From the NCBI GenBank assembly GCA_020849765.1, contig JADLAY010000034.1, positions 1 to 64,000 on the forward strand: 64,000 nucleotides of DNA, read 5' to 3'. Each line of letters begins with the position of its first letter. Positions within the stretch are counted from its first letter, which is position 1. Shown piece after piece: positions 8,442 to 17,397 of this stretch. The DNA comes from Anaerolineae bacterium (GTDB lineage: Bacteria; Chloroflexota; Anaerolineae; Aggregatilineales; Phototrophicaceae). The notes under the pieces are model-generated. The model had not been told where the DNA came from, did not search any database, and worked only from the letters and a program-made list of their open reading frames with translations. The position numbers were made by a program, and so were the translations under genes.

Positions 8442-8453
8442 GAAACCGGTTCC
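8442..8453. promoter_or_regulatory. LacI-family operator O3 (one mismatch)
   Basis: GAAACCGGTTCC differs from the perfect operator at one position. It lies 60 bases before the transporter start codon. A TATAAG box near 8491 suggests a promoter just downstream. Confidence 0.7.
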
Positions 8454-8512
8454 AAAGCAGTCAATGACGAGTGAAAGTGATAGAACTGAAGCTATAAGAT
8501 TGGGAGAGTACC

Positions 8513-9913
8513 ATGAATCGCTTCAAAGCATTTAGTATGCTTGCTGTTTCCGTTTTATTCCTGCTGGTCTCGGTTGGAACGCTCAGCGCCCAGGATCGTA
8601 TCCAGATTCGCTGGTACGTCGGCCTCGGCGGCGGCACGGATGCCCCGCTGATCGAGCGTGAAGAACAGGTTGCCGCCGACTTCAATGCGTCCCAGGACGA
8701 AATTGAACTGACGATCGAAGTTGTCGACGTTGACCAGGCCTATGACGTGCTGAGCACCCAGCTGGCAGCCGGCAACGGCCCGGACGTGGTCGGCCCGATG
8801 GGCATTCGCGGTCGCGCCTCCTACCCCGGTGCGTGGCTGGATCTGACCTCGCTGATCGAGAGCACCAACTACGACCTGTCTGACTTCGACCCGGCACTGG
8901 TTGATTTCTATCACGTCGAAGGCGATGGTCAGCTCGGCATTCCGTTCGCCGTGTATCCTTCCTTCATGATGTACAACCGCGCTCTGTTTGACGAAGCCGG
9001 TGTCCCCTATCCGCCCACCGCTTACGGCGAACCCTACGTCGATTGGGACGGCAATGAGCGCGAGTGGAACATGGATACGCTGCGCGAACTGGCGATGATC
9101 CTGACCGTCGACGCGAACGGCAACGACGCGACCATGGACGAATTCGATCCTGAGAGCATCGTTCAGTTCGGCTACGGCACCCAGTTCACCGACCTGCGCG
9201 GTCGCGACACCCTGTTCGGTGCTGCGAACTTCGTCGATGATGCGGGCAATGCCATCATCCCCGATAACTGGCGCGCCGCTGAACACTGGTACCACGACGC
9301 GATGTGGAAAGACTTCTTCTACCCGAACGGCGTCTATGGCAACAGCGAACTGCTGGGCGGCCAGGGCGGCAACTGGTTTGGCACGGGCAACATTGCCATG
9401 GTCACCATCCATAGCTGGTTCATCGGTTGGGGCACAGCCGATCTGGAAGCCGAGTGGGATTTCGCCCCGGTGCCATCATATGAAGGCGTGGCGACGGCCA
9501 AACTCCATGCCGATACCTTTGGCATCATGAAGACGACCGCCAATCCGGAAGCCGCCTTCACGGTCCTGACCTACCTGCTCGGCGAACGTGCCGATGACCT
9601 GACCACCCTCTACGGTGCGATGCCCGCCCGTTTGAGCCTTCAGGATGGCTTCTTTGGCCGCTATACAGAGAGTCTGGGCGAAACCTATCCTAACGTGGAT
9701 TGGCCGTCGCTGAACTGGGACGTCGTGGTTGCCGGTCTGGCCCACCCCGATAATCCAAACCATGAAGAAGGCATGCCGGCCTTCCTGGAAACCAGCGCTC
9801 GTTATGGCGAATACATCACCCTGGTCGACAATAACGCCGATGAAGACGTCGACGCCGCCCTGGACACGCTGCAAAGCGACATGCAGGCGATTTTCGACGC
9901 CGCGGCCCAGTAG
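8513..9913 (+). CDS. Sugar ABC transporter extracellular substrate-binding protein (CUT1)
   Basis: A 466-residue solute-binding protein and the first gene of an operon with two permeases. A signal peptide (about 1-26) ends LSAQD, with no lipobox cysteine. The mature region has the cluster-B fold features of CUT1 oligosaccharide binders: an early DFNASQDEIELTIEV strand, GPDVVGP, and the hinge SFMMYNRALFDEAG. GGGAG precedes the ATG. Two LacI operators lie upstream. The neighbouring GH3 and GH38 enzymes suggest a beta-glucoside or mannoside ligand; this is inference. Confidence 0.92.
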   Translation: MNRFKAFSMLAVSVLFLLVSVGTLSAQDRIQIRWYVGLGGGTDAPLIEREEQVAADFNASQDEIELTIEVVDVDQAYDVLSTQLAAGNGPDVVGPMGIRGRASYPGAWLDLTSLIESTNYDLSDFDPALVDFYHVEGDGQLGIPFAVYPSFMMYNRALFDEAGVPYPPTAYGEPYVDWDGNEREWNMDTLRELAMILTVDANGNDATMDEFDPESIVQFGYGTQFTDLRGRDTLFGAANFVDDAGNAIIPDNWRAAEHWYHDAMWKDFFYPNGVYGNSELLGGQGGNWFGTGNIAMVTIHSWFIGWGTADLEAEWDFAPVPSYEGVATAKLHADTFGIMKTTANPEAAFTVLTYLLGERADDLTTLYGAMPARLSLQDGFFGRYTESLGETYPNVDWPSLNWDVVVAGLAHPDNPNHEEGMPAFLETSARYGEYITLVDNNADEDVDAALDTLQSDMQAIFDAAAQ

Positions 9914-9993
9914 CACATATCATATTCTGGTGGACCTGTGGACAACCGCAGGTCTACCAGCCTGATTTGTGAATAGTCTTTAGAGGCATTGAG

Positions 9994-10986
9994 ATGGACT
10001 TTGGATCTGAGATCGAACTTGCACGCCGTTCTTCATCCGGCGGCCTCCGATCAATCTTAAAAATGTCCCCGGCAAAACGGCGCGAGGCGCGCTGGGGTTT
10101 ATTCTTCATCAGTCCCTGGCTGATCGGCTTCCTGCTCTTCTATCTGGCGCCGATGGTCGTGTCGCTGATCTTCTCAACCTACAACTTTACCCTGTCCGCG
10201 CCGGACGACGCGCAGTTCATCGGGTTGAGCAACTGGCAGCGCATGTTGTTTGACGATCCTAAGACCTGGGAATCCCTCTTCGTGACCCTGAAGTTCGCCT
10301 TGATCTCGCTGCCAATCAGCATGATCACGGCCTTCATGCTGGCGGTGCTGCTCAATTCCAAGCATTTGCTTGGGCGTAACCTGTTCCGCACGCTGTTTTA
10401 CGCGCCGACCATGGTGCCGCTCATCGCCGCGATCCTGATCTGGTCGGCGGTGTTGAACCCGCAGACGGGCTGGCTGAACCGGGTGATCGAATTCTTCGGC
10501 ATTCCGGCGGTCGGCATGAACGGGCTGCGCTGGATGGATGATCCAAACCTCATCTATATTGCTTATACCTTCATCGGTCTCTACGGCATCGGAAATGCCA
10601 TTCTGATCAACCTCGCCAGTCTGCAAAACGTCCCGACCGAACTTTATGAAGCCGCCGAGATTGACGGTGCGGGTTGGGTACGGCGTCTGTGGACGATCAC
10701 CATACCAATGGTGACACCCGTCATTTTCTACAATCTTGTGTTGAGTATCGTCGGGCTGCTGCAGTTCTTCATTGTTCCCTGGGTGTTGAACCGGGGCAAC
10801 GGATACCCCGAAGGCACGACGAACTACTACATGGTCTATTTCTATAAACAGGCATTTACCTTCCAGAACATGGGGTATGGTGCGGCCCTGGCATGGTTGA
10901 TGTTCATCGTGGCGCTGATCATTACCATGTTTCTGTTCTCCACGGGTCGTTATTGGGTTTATTATTCGGGGAAGCAGCGCTCATGA
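9994..10986 (+). CDS. Sugar ABC transporter permease (MalF/UgpA type)
   Basis: A 330-residue permease with six predicted helices (first at about 44-66). The EAA loop reads ELYEAAEIDGAGWVRRLWTITIPMV, the contact point for the ATPase. It follows the binding protein by 80 bases and overlaps the next permease by four bases (ATGA). No ATPase gene is in this operon. Confidence 0.93.
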   Translation: MDFGSEIELARRSSSGGLRSILKMSPAKRREARWGLFFISPWLIGFLLFYLAPMVVSLIFSTYNFTLSAPDDAQFIGLSNWQRMLFDDPKTWESLFVTLKFALISLPISMITAFMLAVLLNSKHLLGRNLFRTLFYAPTMVPLIAAILIWSAVLNPQTGWLNRVIEFFGIPAVGMNGLRWMDDPNLIYIAYTFIGLYGIGNAILINLASLQNVPTELYEAAEIDGAGWVRRLWTITIPMVTPVIFYNLVLSIVGLLQFFIVPWVLNRGNGYPEGTTNYYMVYFYKQAFTFQNMGYGAALAWLMFIVALIITMFLFSTGRYWVYYSGKQRS

Positions 10987-12056
10987 CCGCAACAACACTG
11001 CGCAGTTTATCACCATATCAGATCGCCAAACGCCGCCGCAACTTGCTCCTCAGCATGGGGGTGACGTTAGCCGCCTTGATCCTGCTGATGATTTACCTGA
11101 TGCCGTTGGGTTATGGCGTTATTTCATCCCTGAAAACCAAATCCCAGGTCGATGACCCACAGGGGCCGCTGCTGCCTTCGGAAACCGTGAAATATGAGTA
11201 CGAGGGCCAACAATACGACGTCTACTACATGCCGACCGAAACAGGGATCCAGGAATGGGCGCTGGTGCGGCGTGGGCGCAGCAACAGTGATTTCGTCGAC
11301 ATCAATAACCCGGAAGTCGGGCTGATCTATTGGGAGGGCAACTGGCGACAGCTAGATCCGGTGCATGAATTGTCCTTCCAGTGGAACAACTACCCAGAAG
11401 CCTGGGATACGATCGAGTTCCCCCAACTGCTCGCCAACACCTTGGTTTACGCCTTCGTCACGATGATCGGCACGCTGGTGGCCTCGGCGCTGGTGGCCTA
11501 TGGCTTCGCACGTTTCGAGTTTCCGTTCAAGAACCTCTTGTTCATCATCCTGATTTCGACCATCATTCTGCCGCCTGCGGTCACGTTGGTGCCGACCTAT
11601 GCTTTCTTCATCCACGTCTTGAACTGGGGAGGCACCTGGCTGCCACTGATCGTGCCGCAGATGTTCGGTAACGCTTACAATGTGTTCTTGCTGCGGCAAT
11701 ATTTCCTGACGATCCCAACCGAGATGGAAGAGGCCGCCCGCATCGATGGCGCCGGGCCGTTCCGTACGTTCATCTCCGTCATTCTGCCGCAGGCAGTCCC
11801 GGCGCTGACCGCAGTCGCGCTGTTCCATTTCTTTTTCGCCTGGAACGATTTCTTTGGCCCGCTGATTTACCTGGCCGGAAACCGTAAAGGCAATCCGATT
11901 ACGGTCGGTTTGACCGAGTTCAATGGCCTGTACAGCTCCGAAACTCAGTTGATCCTGGCCGCGGCCATCATTTCGATGATCCTGCCGCTGACCATCTTTT
12001 TCCTGGCACAGCGGGTTTTCATTCAAGGTATCGTGATCACGGGTGTGGATAAATAA
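10983..12056 (+). CDS. Sugar ABC transporter permease (MalG/UgpE type) with an extracellular insertion
   Basis: A 357-residue permease starting at ATG 10983, inside the stop of the previous gene. The EAA loop EMEEAARIDGAGPFRTFISVILP and the LP-x-x-x-P-x-Y region are typical of MalG. Between the first helix (about 23-46) and the second (from ~145) is an extra stretch of about 60 residues, 65-125, rich in Y, W and V (YEGQQYDVYYMPTETG, LIYWEGNW) and apparently beta-stranded. Ordinary MalG proteins have only a short loop there. The insertion would face outside and may contact the binding protein. Confidence 0.92.
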   Translation: MTATTLRSLSPYQIAKRRRNLLLSMGVTLAALILLMIYLMPLGYGVISSLKTKSQVDDPQGPLLPSETVKYEYEGQQYDVYYMPTETGIQEWALVRRGRSNSDFVDINNPEVGLIYWEGNWRQLDPVHELSFQWNNYPEAWDTIEFPQLLANTLVYAFVTMIGTLVASALVAYGFARFEFPFKNLLFIILISTIILPPAVTLVPTYAFFIHVLNWGGTWLPLIVPQMFGNAYNVFLLRQYFLTIPTEMEEAARIDGAGPFRTFISVILPQAVPALTAVALFHFFFAWNDFFGPLIYLAGNRKGNPITVGLTEFNGLYSSETQLILAAAIISMILPLTIFFLAQRVFIQGIVITGVDK

Positions 12057-12089
12057 TCACATCGTCACCAACATCGACAGGAACTAGGC

Positions 12090-13898
12090 ATGCCACTCCA
12101 ACTTAGCGACAGCTTTCGGGAGCCATCTGCGGACGTCGTGGATCAGGTAGAGAATCTGCTGGGGCAGATGACCCTGGCGGAGAAGATCGGCCAGATGACG
12201 CAGGTGGAGAAAAACAGCATCGAACCGGCGCAGGTCGCCGAGTATGCCATCGGCTCAGTCTTGAGCGGCGGCGGGGGCAACCCCGTACCGAACACGCCTC
12301 AGAATTGGGCCGCGATGGTACGCAAATTCGCCGAAGCTGCGCTGAAATCACGCCTGGCGATCCCGCTGATTTACGGCGTGGATGGCGTGCACGGGCACAA
12401 CAACGTGCACGGCGCCGTCATCTACCCGCACAACATTGGCCTCGGCGCCACGCGGGACGCCGATCTATTGGAGCGCATCGGGCGCGCGACGGCGCGCGAG
12501 CTGCTGGCCACCGGCGTCCAATGGAACTTCGCACCGGCCGTCTCGGTGCCGCAGGACATCCGCTGGGGCCGCATCTACGAAGGCTACAGCGAACAGACCG
12601 CCCTGGTGACCCAGCTGGCACTCGCCTATCTGCAAGGGCTGCACGCGCCCGGCCTGGGTGATTCCTGGGTCTTGCCGTCGGTCAAGCACTTCGTCGGCGA
12701 TGGCGGCGCGCTCTGGGGCAGCACCCAGTTGAGGCCGTGGCAAGCCGAGTCCAGCGCGAACTGGCAAGGGGCTACCGATCTCTACAAAATCGATCAGGGC
12801 GATACCCGTCTCGACGAGGCCACGCTGCGAGCACTGCACCTGGCACCCTATGTCGAGGCGATCAAGGCAGGCGCGCTTAACATCATGATCTCCCACTCCA
12901 GTTGGAACGGGATCAAGATGCACATGCATCGCTATCTGCTGACCGACGTGCTCAAGGGTGAACTGGGCTTCGCCGGTTTCCTGATTTCGGACTGGATGGC
13001 GATCAACCAGCTTGACGAGGACTATTACACCTGCGTCGTCAGCAGCATCAATGCCGGGCTCGACATGATCATGGTGCCGTTCGATTTCAAGCTGTTCATC
13101 ACGACCCTGACCGAGGCCGTCCACAACGGCGACGTCGCGCAAGAACGCATCGACGACGCCGTACGCCGCATCTTGCGGGTCAAGGCCAGCCTGGGCCTGT
13201 TCGAACAGCCGCTGATCGAGCCGATCCACCTGGATCTCGTTGGTTCCGAGGAGCATCGCGCCCTTGCACGGGAAGCGGTGCAAAAATCACTGGTGCTGCT
13301 CAAGAACGAGCGGGACACGCTACCCATCACCCAGAATACCGCCTCGATCTTCGTCGCCGGTGAAGCTGCCGACGACATCGGCCTGGCCTGCGGTGGTTGG
13401 TCGATTGAATGGTTGGGCAACTCAGGTGCAATCACGGACGGCGGCACGCTGGTCAAAGGTCTCCAGGCGGCGTTCGAGGGCAAGGTGACCTACGAGGCGG
13501 ATGCAACCTTCAACGGCCATGCCGAACTCGGCATCGTCGTGCTGGGTGAGCGTCCCTACGCAGAAGGCCTGGGTGACCGCGCGGATCTGACGCTGTTCGC
13601 TGAGCAGGTCGCGCTCATCAAGCGCACGCGCGAGCACTGTGATCGCCTGATCCTGATCCTCTACTCCGGGCGACCGCTCATCATCGGCGAAGTCCTCGAC
13701 CAATGCGACGCAGTCGTCGCCGCCTGGCTGCCAGGGACGGAGGCCCATGCCATCGCCGCGGTGCTGGCTGGCGAGGTACCGTTCACGGGCAAGCTGGCTC
13801 ATAACTGGCCGCGCAGCATGGCTCAAGTACCGCTGGCCGCGCTCAAGGCCAGCAATGAGCCGCCGCTCTATCCCTTCGGCCACGGCCTGGAAGCCTGA
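12090..13898 (+). CDS. Glycoside hydrolase family 3 (beta-glucosidase-like)
   Basis: A 602-residue intracellular glycosidase with no signal peptide. The (beta/alpha)8 domain (about 20-370) contains IYGVDGVHGHNN, KHFVGDGG and the catalytic nucleophile Asp301 in LISDWMA. The C-terminal alpha/beta sandwich (about 390-600) includes SLVLLKNE and GRPLIIGEV. There is no fibronectin-III tail, so this is the short GH3 form. It lies 33 bases after the permease and so is probably in the LacI-controlled operon, hydrolysing imported beta-glucosides in the cytosol. Confidence 0.93.
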   Translation: MPLQLSDSFREPSADVVDQVENLLGQMTLAEKIGQMTQVEKNSIEPAQVAEYAIGSVLSGGGGNPVPNTPQNWAAMVRKFAEAALKSRLAIPLIYGVDGVHGHNNVHGAVIYPHNIGLGATRDADLLERIGRATARELLATGVQWNFAPAVSVPQDIRWGRIYEGYSEQTALVTQLALAYLQGLHAPGLGDSWVLPSVKHFVGDGGALWGSTQLRPWQAESSANWQGATDLYKIDQGDTRLDEATLRALHLAPYVEAIKAGALNIMISHSSWNGIKMHMHRYLLTDVLKGELGFAGFLISDWMAINQLDEDYYTCVVSSINAGLDMIMVPFDFKLFITTLTEAVHNGDVAQERIDDAVRRILRVKASLGLFEQPLIEPIHLDLVGSEEHRALAREAVQKSLVLLKNERDTLPITQNTASIFVAGEAADDIGLACGGWSIEWLGNSGAITDGGTLVKGLQAAFEGKVTYEADATFNGHAELGIVVLGERPYAEGLGDRADLTLFAEQVALIKRTREHCDRLILILYSGRPLIIGEVLDQCDAVVAAWLPGTEAHAIAAVLAGEVPFTGKLAHNWPRSMAQVPLAALKASNEPPLYPFGHGLEA

Positions 13899-13977
13899 GG
13901 CAAGCTCGACCACAATCCGGTTCAATTCCGGCAGCGCCCTTTACAACCTGGGCAAGCTAGAGCACTATCAACGGAAC

Positions 13978-14015
13978 GACCGGCGGATCTGCACACAGCA
14001 GCGGAACCGCCGGTC
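13978..14015. terminator. Inverted repeat, weak terminator candidate
   Basis: GACCGGCGG (13978-13986) is perfectly complementary to CCGCCGGTC (14007-14015) across a 20-base loop, between the GH3 and GH38-like genes. Only TTGATC follows, so it is a poor intrinsic terminator and may merely stall transcription. Confidence 0.35.
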
Positions 14016-14120
14016 TTGATCACGTCTCGTACCTGGTGATCCCGGACATGCGCGATCGACGCATCCGGTCGCCGAGCGATGTTGTGACACCTTGAAGCGC
14101 GACGCTATCGGAGGAGAACA

Positions 14121-16538
14121 ATGCAGCCGTTCACGCTTTACGTCATGCAGTCCGCCCATACGGACATCGGCTATACCCACCCGCAAGAACAGATCCGGCG
14201 CATGTACGTCGACGCCTACGACCGGGTGCTCGAACTGTGCCGCCAAACGGCGGACGCGCCCGCTGAGCGCCGCTTCAAGTGGACGTGCGAAACCTTCTGG
14301 CAGGTGCAGCATTACCTGACGCAGCGCCCCGAACGGCGCGGTGAATTGCTCGATTACGTGCGCAATGGGCAGATCGAGATCACCGCCGCTTACCTCCACT
14401 TCGCCGATGTGATCGATGCCGATGCCTACCGGCGCAGTGTCCGACTCGCGGTCGACTTCTGCGAGCAGCATGACGTGCCCCTGCGCTGCGCACTGCACAG
14501 CGACATCAACGGCTGGCCGTGGGCGGCGGCCGACATCTTCGCCGAGTTCGACATCCCCTATTTTTGCAGTCAGGTGCACATCGACAGCGCGACCGATCCG
14601 TTAGGGTGGCGCGGCAGCGTCCACTATCATTGGCTGCTGCAATATCCGCCGGTGCGCCCCGACGCCCCGACGCGCATCCCGCAGGCGTTCTGGTGGGTGG
14701 GGCCGCAGGGCGGACGTGTGCTGCATTGGCTCAACGAGCACTACCTGCTCGGCAACATGCTCGGCCTGTCCGGCTACCAGGACTTCCACGCCGATAAGAG
14801 CCGTTATTACTATCGCACCGACCGCATGAGCGCGGATGAGTTGTATGCGCGCGCCGCCGTCGAAATCCCGCGCTATCTTGAACGGCTGCAAGCCGATGGC
14901 TACCCGTATCCGGCGCTCTTGCTCAGCACCGCCGGGTTCAACGTCGATAATTCGCCGCCGGATTCGCGCTGGCTGGACGTGATTGCGCGCTGGAATGCCG
15001 AGCACGATGCGGTGCGCATCCAGACCGTCACGCTTGGCGAGTGGTTTGACGTGCTGGCACAGACCGGTACAAGCGCACTGCCGGAATATCAGGTCGCGTG
15101 GCCGGATCACTGGGCACACGGCCTGGGCACGGCGACCGCACGGGTTGCCCAGGCGCGCCGGACGCAGCGCCGCCGTCATGCCGTCGAGGCGCTCGTCCAG
15201 CAAGGCGGATCGTCAGAAGCGGCGAACATGCTGGCAGATGGTCTGGAGCAGGAACGTCTCTCGCTGGAACACACCTTCGATGCCTGGTCGACCACCGCAC
15301 GCCCGGACGCATCGCTGAATCACCTTCAGCAGATCGTCAAAGAGCTGACCTTCCACCGGGCGGAGCTGTGCTTCGACGAGGCGGTCGCGCTTTCGCTGCG
15401 GGAACTGAGCGACGCCGAAGATCCTCGGTTAGCGCTCTACGTGCCCGCGGACGATACAGGCGCGGCACAGCGCGTCATCCACTTCGACTCGGTGGATCAG
15501 CAGCTCGACCCGGCAGCCCATACGTTGGTCGGCGAAGATGGGCAGACGTATCGCTTCCAGCTCGACGATACCCTTCAGCGCCAGTTCGTCACCGTGCTGC
15601 CGACAGCCGCTGATCGCATGCAAAAGTTCCACGTCGCGACGCGCATTAGCCAACCGGCAGCAGATGAATCCACCATGGCCACCCTGAGCAATGATGCGTG
15701 GACACTGGAAGTCGATCCGCAAACAGGCGGGCTGCATTCGCTGCGCGAACGCTCCAGCGGACGTGAGTGGGCATCCGCCGATCATGCCTATCGTTTCGGC
15801 CAACTGGTGCATGAAGCCGTCACGCATCCTGCCGGGCGGGATGCGGTCGGCAACGTCGCGCGCTTGATCGCGTTGGGATCGGCGAAACAAGAGGTCGTCG
15901 ACACCTTCGTCCATGCGGATATCGTCACGCACAGCACACCGATAATCGCCGCTGAGATGCAGCGCCAATCCGGCGACGTTTTCGACGCCATCACGCTTAA
16001 AGGAAGCGGGGATCGTATCGGCGCAGTCACGATTGACTGGCGGGTTTATCACAAGCTGCCGCTGGTCGAACTGTCGCTCGAATGGCACAAACTGTGGAGC
16101 GATCTGCCGGAAGCCGCCTATGTCGCCTTTCCATTCGCGGTCGATGATGGCGCGCTGTCGCTGGAGACGAGCGGCGGTTTCTTCCGGCCCGGCTTCCACG
16201 GCGCGGGCGGGCAGCTAACGGGCACCTGCTCCAGCTACTACACGGTTCAGCGGGCGGCGCACATCCGCGACGGTGAGGCCAGTCTGCTCTGGCTGCCGCT
16301 CGACGCGCCGCTGGTCATGCCGAATGCCATCGACTACAACCGCTGGGAGACGGACGAGTGGCGCTGGAATGGCTTCCTGGCCTCGATGCCGGTCAATCAC
16401 TACTGGCACACGAATTACCCGACCAGCCAACGCGGCGCGCTGCGCCTGCGCTACTGGTTCGTCCTGCCAGATCCTGACCTGCCGATCGAGTCCGCCGTCA
16501 GCGCCGTCATGCCATACCAGGCGTACGGCTGGTGGTGA
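14121..16538 (+). CDS. GH38-like glycoside hydrolase (alpha-mannosidase superfamily)
   Basis: An 805-residue protein with the GH38 N-terminal signature SAHTDIGYTHPQEQ: H13 and D15 are the zinc ligands. Asp128 in ALHSDINGW is the likely nucleophile. A central helical bundle (about 380-430) and a C-terminal beta-sandwich domain (about 530-805, with TLEVDPQTGGLHSL) complete the usual plan. It diverges from classical lysosomal or ManA enzymes and may belong to an uncharacterised GH38-related group (possibly DUF5054-like), so the sugar specificity is open. GGAGGAG precedes the ATG. No signal peptide; probably cytosolic, working with the upstream transporter. Confidence 0.82.
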   Translation: MQPFTLYVMQSAHTDIGYTHPQEQIRRMYVDAYDRVLELCRQTADAPAERRFKWTCETFWQVQHYLTQRPERRGELLDYVRNGQIEITAAYLHFADVIDADAYRRSVRLAVDFCEQHDVPLRCALHSDINGWPWAAADIFAEFDIPYFCSQVHIDSATDPLGWRGSVHYHWLLQYPPVRPDAPTRIPQAFWWVGPQGGRVLHWLNEHYLLGNMLGLSGYQDFHADKSRYYYRTDRMSADELYARAAVEIPRYLERLQADGYPYPALLLSTAGFNVDNSPPDSRWLDVIARWNAEHDAVRIQTVTLGEWFDVLAQTGTSALPEYQVAWPDHWAHGLGTATARVAQARRTQRRRHAVEALVQQGGSSEAANMLADGLEQERLSLEHTFDAWSTTARPDASLNHLQQIVKELTFHRAELCFDEAVALSLRELSDAEDPRLALYVPADDTGAAQRVIHFDSVDQQLDPAAHTLVGEDGQTYRFQLDDTLQRQFVTVLPTAADRMQKFHVATRISQPAADESTMATLSNDAWTLEVDPQTGGLHSLRERSSGREWASADHAYRFGQLVHEAVTHPAGRDAVGNVARLIALGSAKQEVVDTFVHADIVTHSTPIIAAEMQRQSGDVFDAITLKGSGDRIGAVTIDWRVYHKLPLVELSLEWHKLWSDLPEAAYVAFPFAVDDGALSLETSGGFFRPGFHGAGGQLTGTCSSYYTVQRAAHIRDGEASLLWLPLDAPLVMPNAIDYNRWETDEWRWNGFLASMPVNHYWHTNYPTSQRGALRLRYWFVLPDPDLPIESAVSAVMPYQAYGWW

Positions 16539-16584
16539 GGCCGCTCGTCGAATAGACAGCACAAACTGCAGGTGAATTCACAGC

Positions 16585-16612
16585 GAGCCGGAGGACATCC
16601 TCCGGCTCATTT
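16585..16612 (+). terminator. Strong hairpin after the glycosidase operon
   Basis: GAGCCGGAGGA (16585-16595) is perfectly complementary to TCCTCCGGCTC (16598-16608) with a two-base gap, so the stem closes on a small loop. It is followed by ATTTG, a weak T tract. Its position 47 bases after the GH38 stop supports termination. Confidence 0.6.
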
Positions 16613-16772
16613 GCATGATACTGACGAGTGTCGATTGAACGTATCTCCGCAGTCAAACTCCGCGAAGCCGACTCATTAATTCTTTACACAAAATTGACGT
16701 CCGCTCAGATTGTCTTGTCTCGATCCTGACAGTGCCAGATGTACAGTCACTATCAATAGAGGACTCTACAGA

Positions 16773-17270
16773 ATGAGCGACATTATGAAGACCATTCTCG
16801 TGCAGATGGCGAACCGGCGATGGACAACCCAGGCATTGCATCTGGCCTGCGCCCTGGCGCGCAACGATCAGGCTAGTGTGGTGCTGCTGCGCCTGATGCA
16901 GGTCGATCGCATCCGCGATCTGGGCTCTGAGTTCGGCGACATCGCCATCAGCCGCGCCGAATATCGCGACCTGCTTGACTACTCCGCGACGGCGGAAGAC
17001 TACGGCGTCGACATCTCGCTCGAACAGATGCAATGTATCTCCCCACTCCAGGCCGTGGCGGACGCCGCTGGCTATCTGAGTGCCGACGTCGTCTTCGCCA
17101 GAGTGCCGGAAAGCCACATCCCGCTGCTGCGCAGTTTCCAGATCTGGCAGTTGGAGCGGCGGCTCGCCCCGGCCCATCGACAGCTTTACACCCTCGACGG
17201 CCATGACAAAGATGGCAGCCAGATGCCTGCGATCACGGTCAAACCCGCTCACAGTGCAACTGGTCGCTGA
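16773..17270 (+). CDS. Universal stress protein-like protein
   Basis: A 165-residue soluble protein. Residues 1-~115 resemble a UspA alpha/beta fold: start MKTILVQMANRRWTTQALHLACALARN, then VVLLRLMQV and ADVVFARVPESH. The usual ATP-binding G-2x-G-9x-G(S/T) motif is not evident, so it may not bind ATP. ATG 16773 is preferred to the longer frame from 16710 because GAGGAC lies upstream. It precedes a potassium/amino-acid-type permease by 127 bases; Usp proteins often partner such transporters. Confidence 0.65.
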   Translation: MSDIMKTILVQMANRRWTTQALHLACALARNDQASVVLLRLMQVDRIRDLGSEFGDIAISRAEYRDLLDYSATAEDYGVDISLEQMQCISPLQAVADAAGYLSADVVFARVPESHIPLLRSFQIWQLERRLAPAHRQLYTLDGHDKDGSQMPAITVKPAHSATGR

Positions 17271-17397
17271 CTCCCCAAGGTCACAATCGCAATCTTGACG
17301 GTTTCTTTATGCGCTCGTGCAAAACCCTTACACGTTCCTGATTTGGGGTATGGAAAGCCGTCGTAGACTTGAATCTTGTGAATATAGGGGAGACAAA

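Noticed and set aside
17271-17397. Possible c-di-AMP (ydaO-type) riboswitch before the KimA-like gene
   Set aside because: The 127-base gap shows only distant CCCCAA/TTGGGG arms (17273-17278 and 17343-17348) and not the conserved core I would expect of that RNA.
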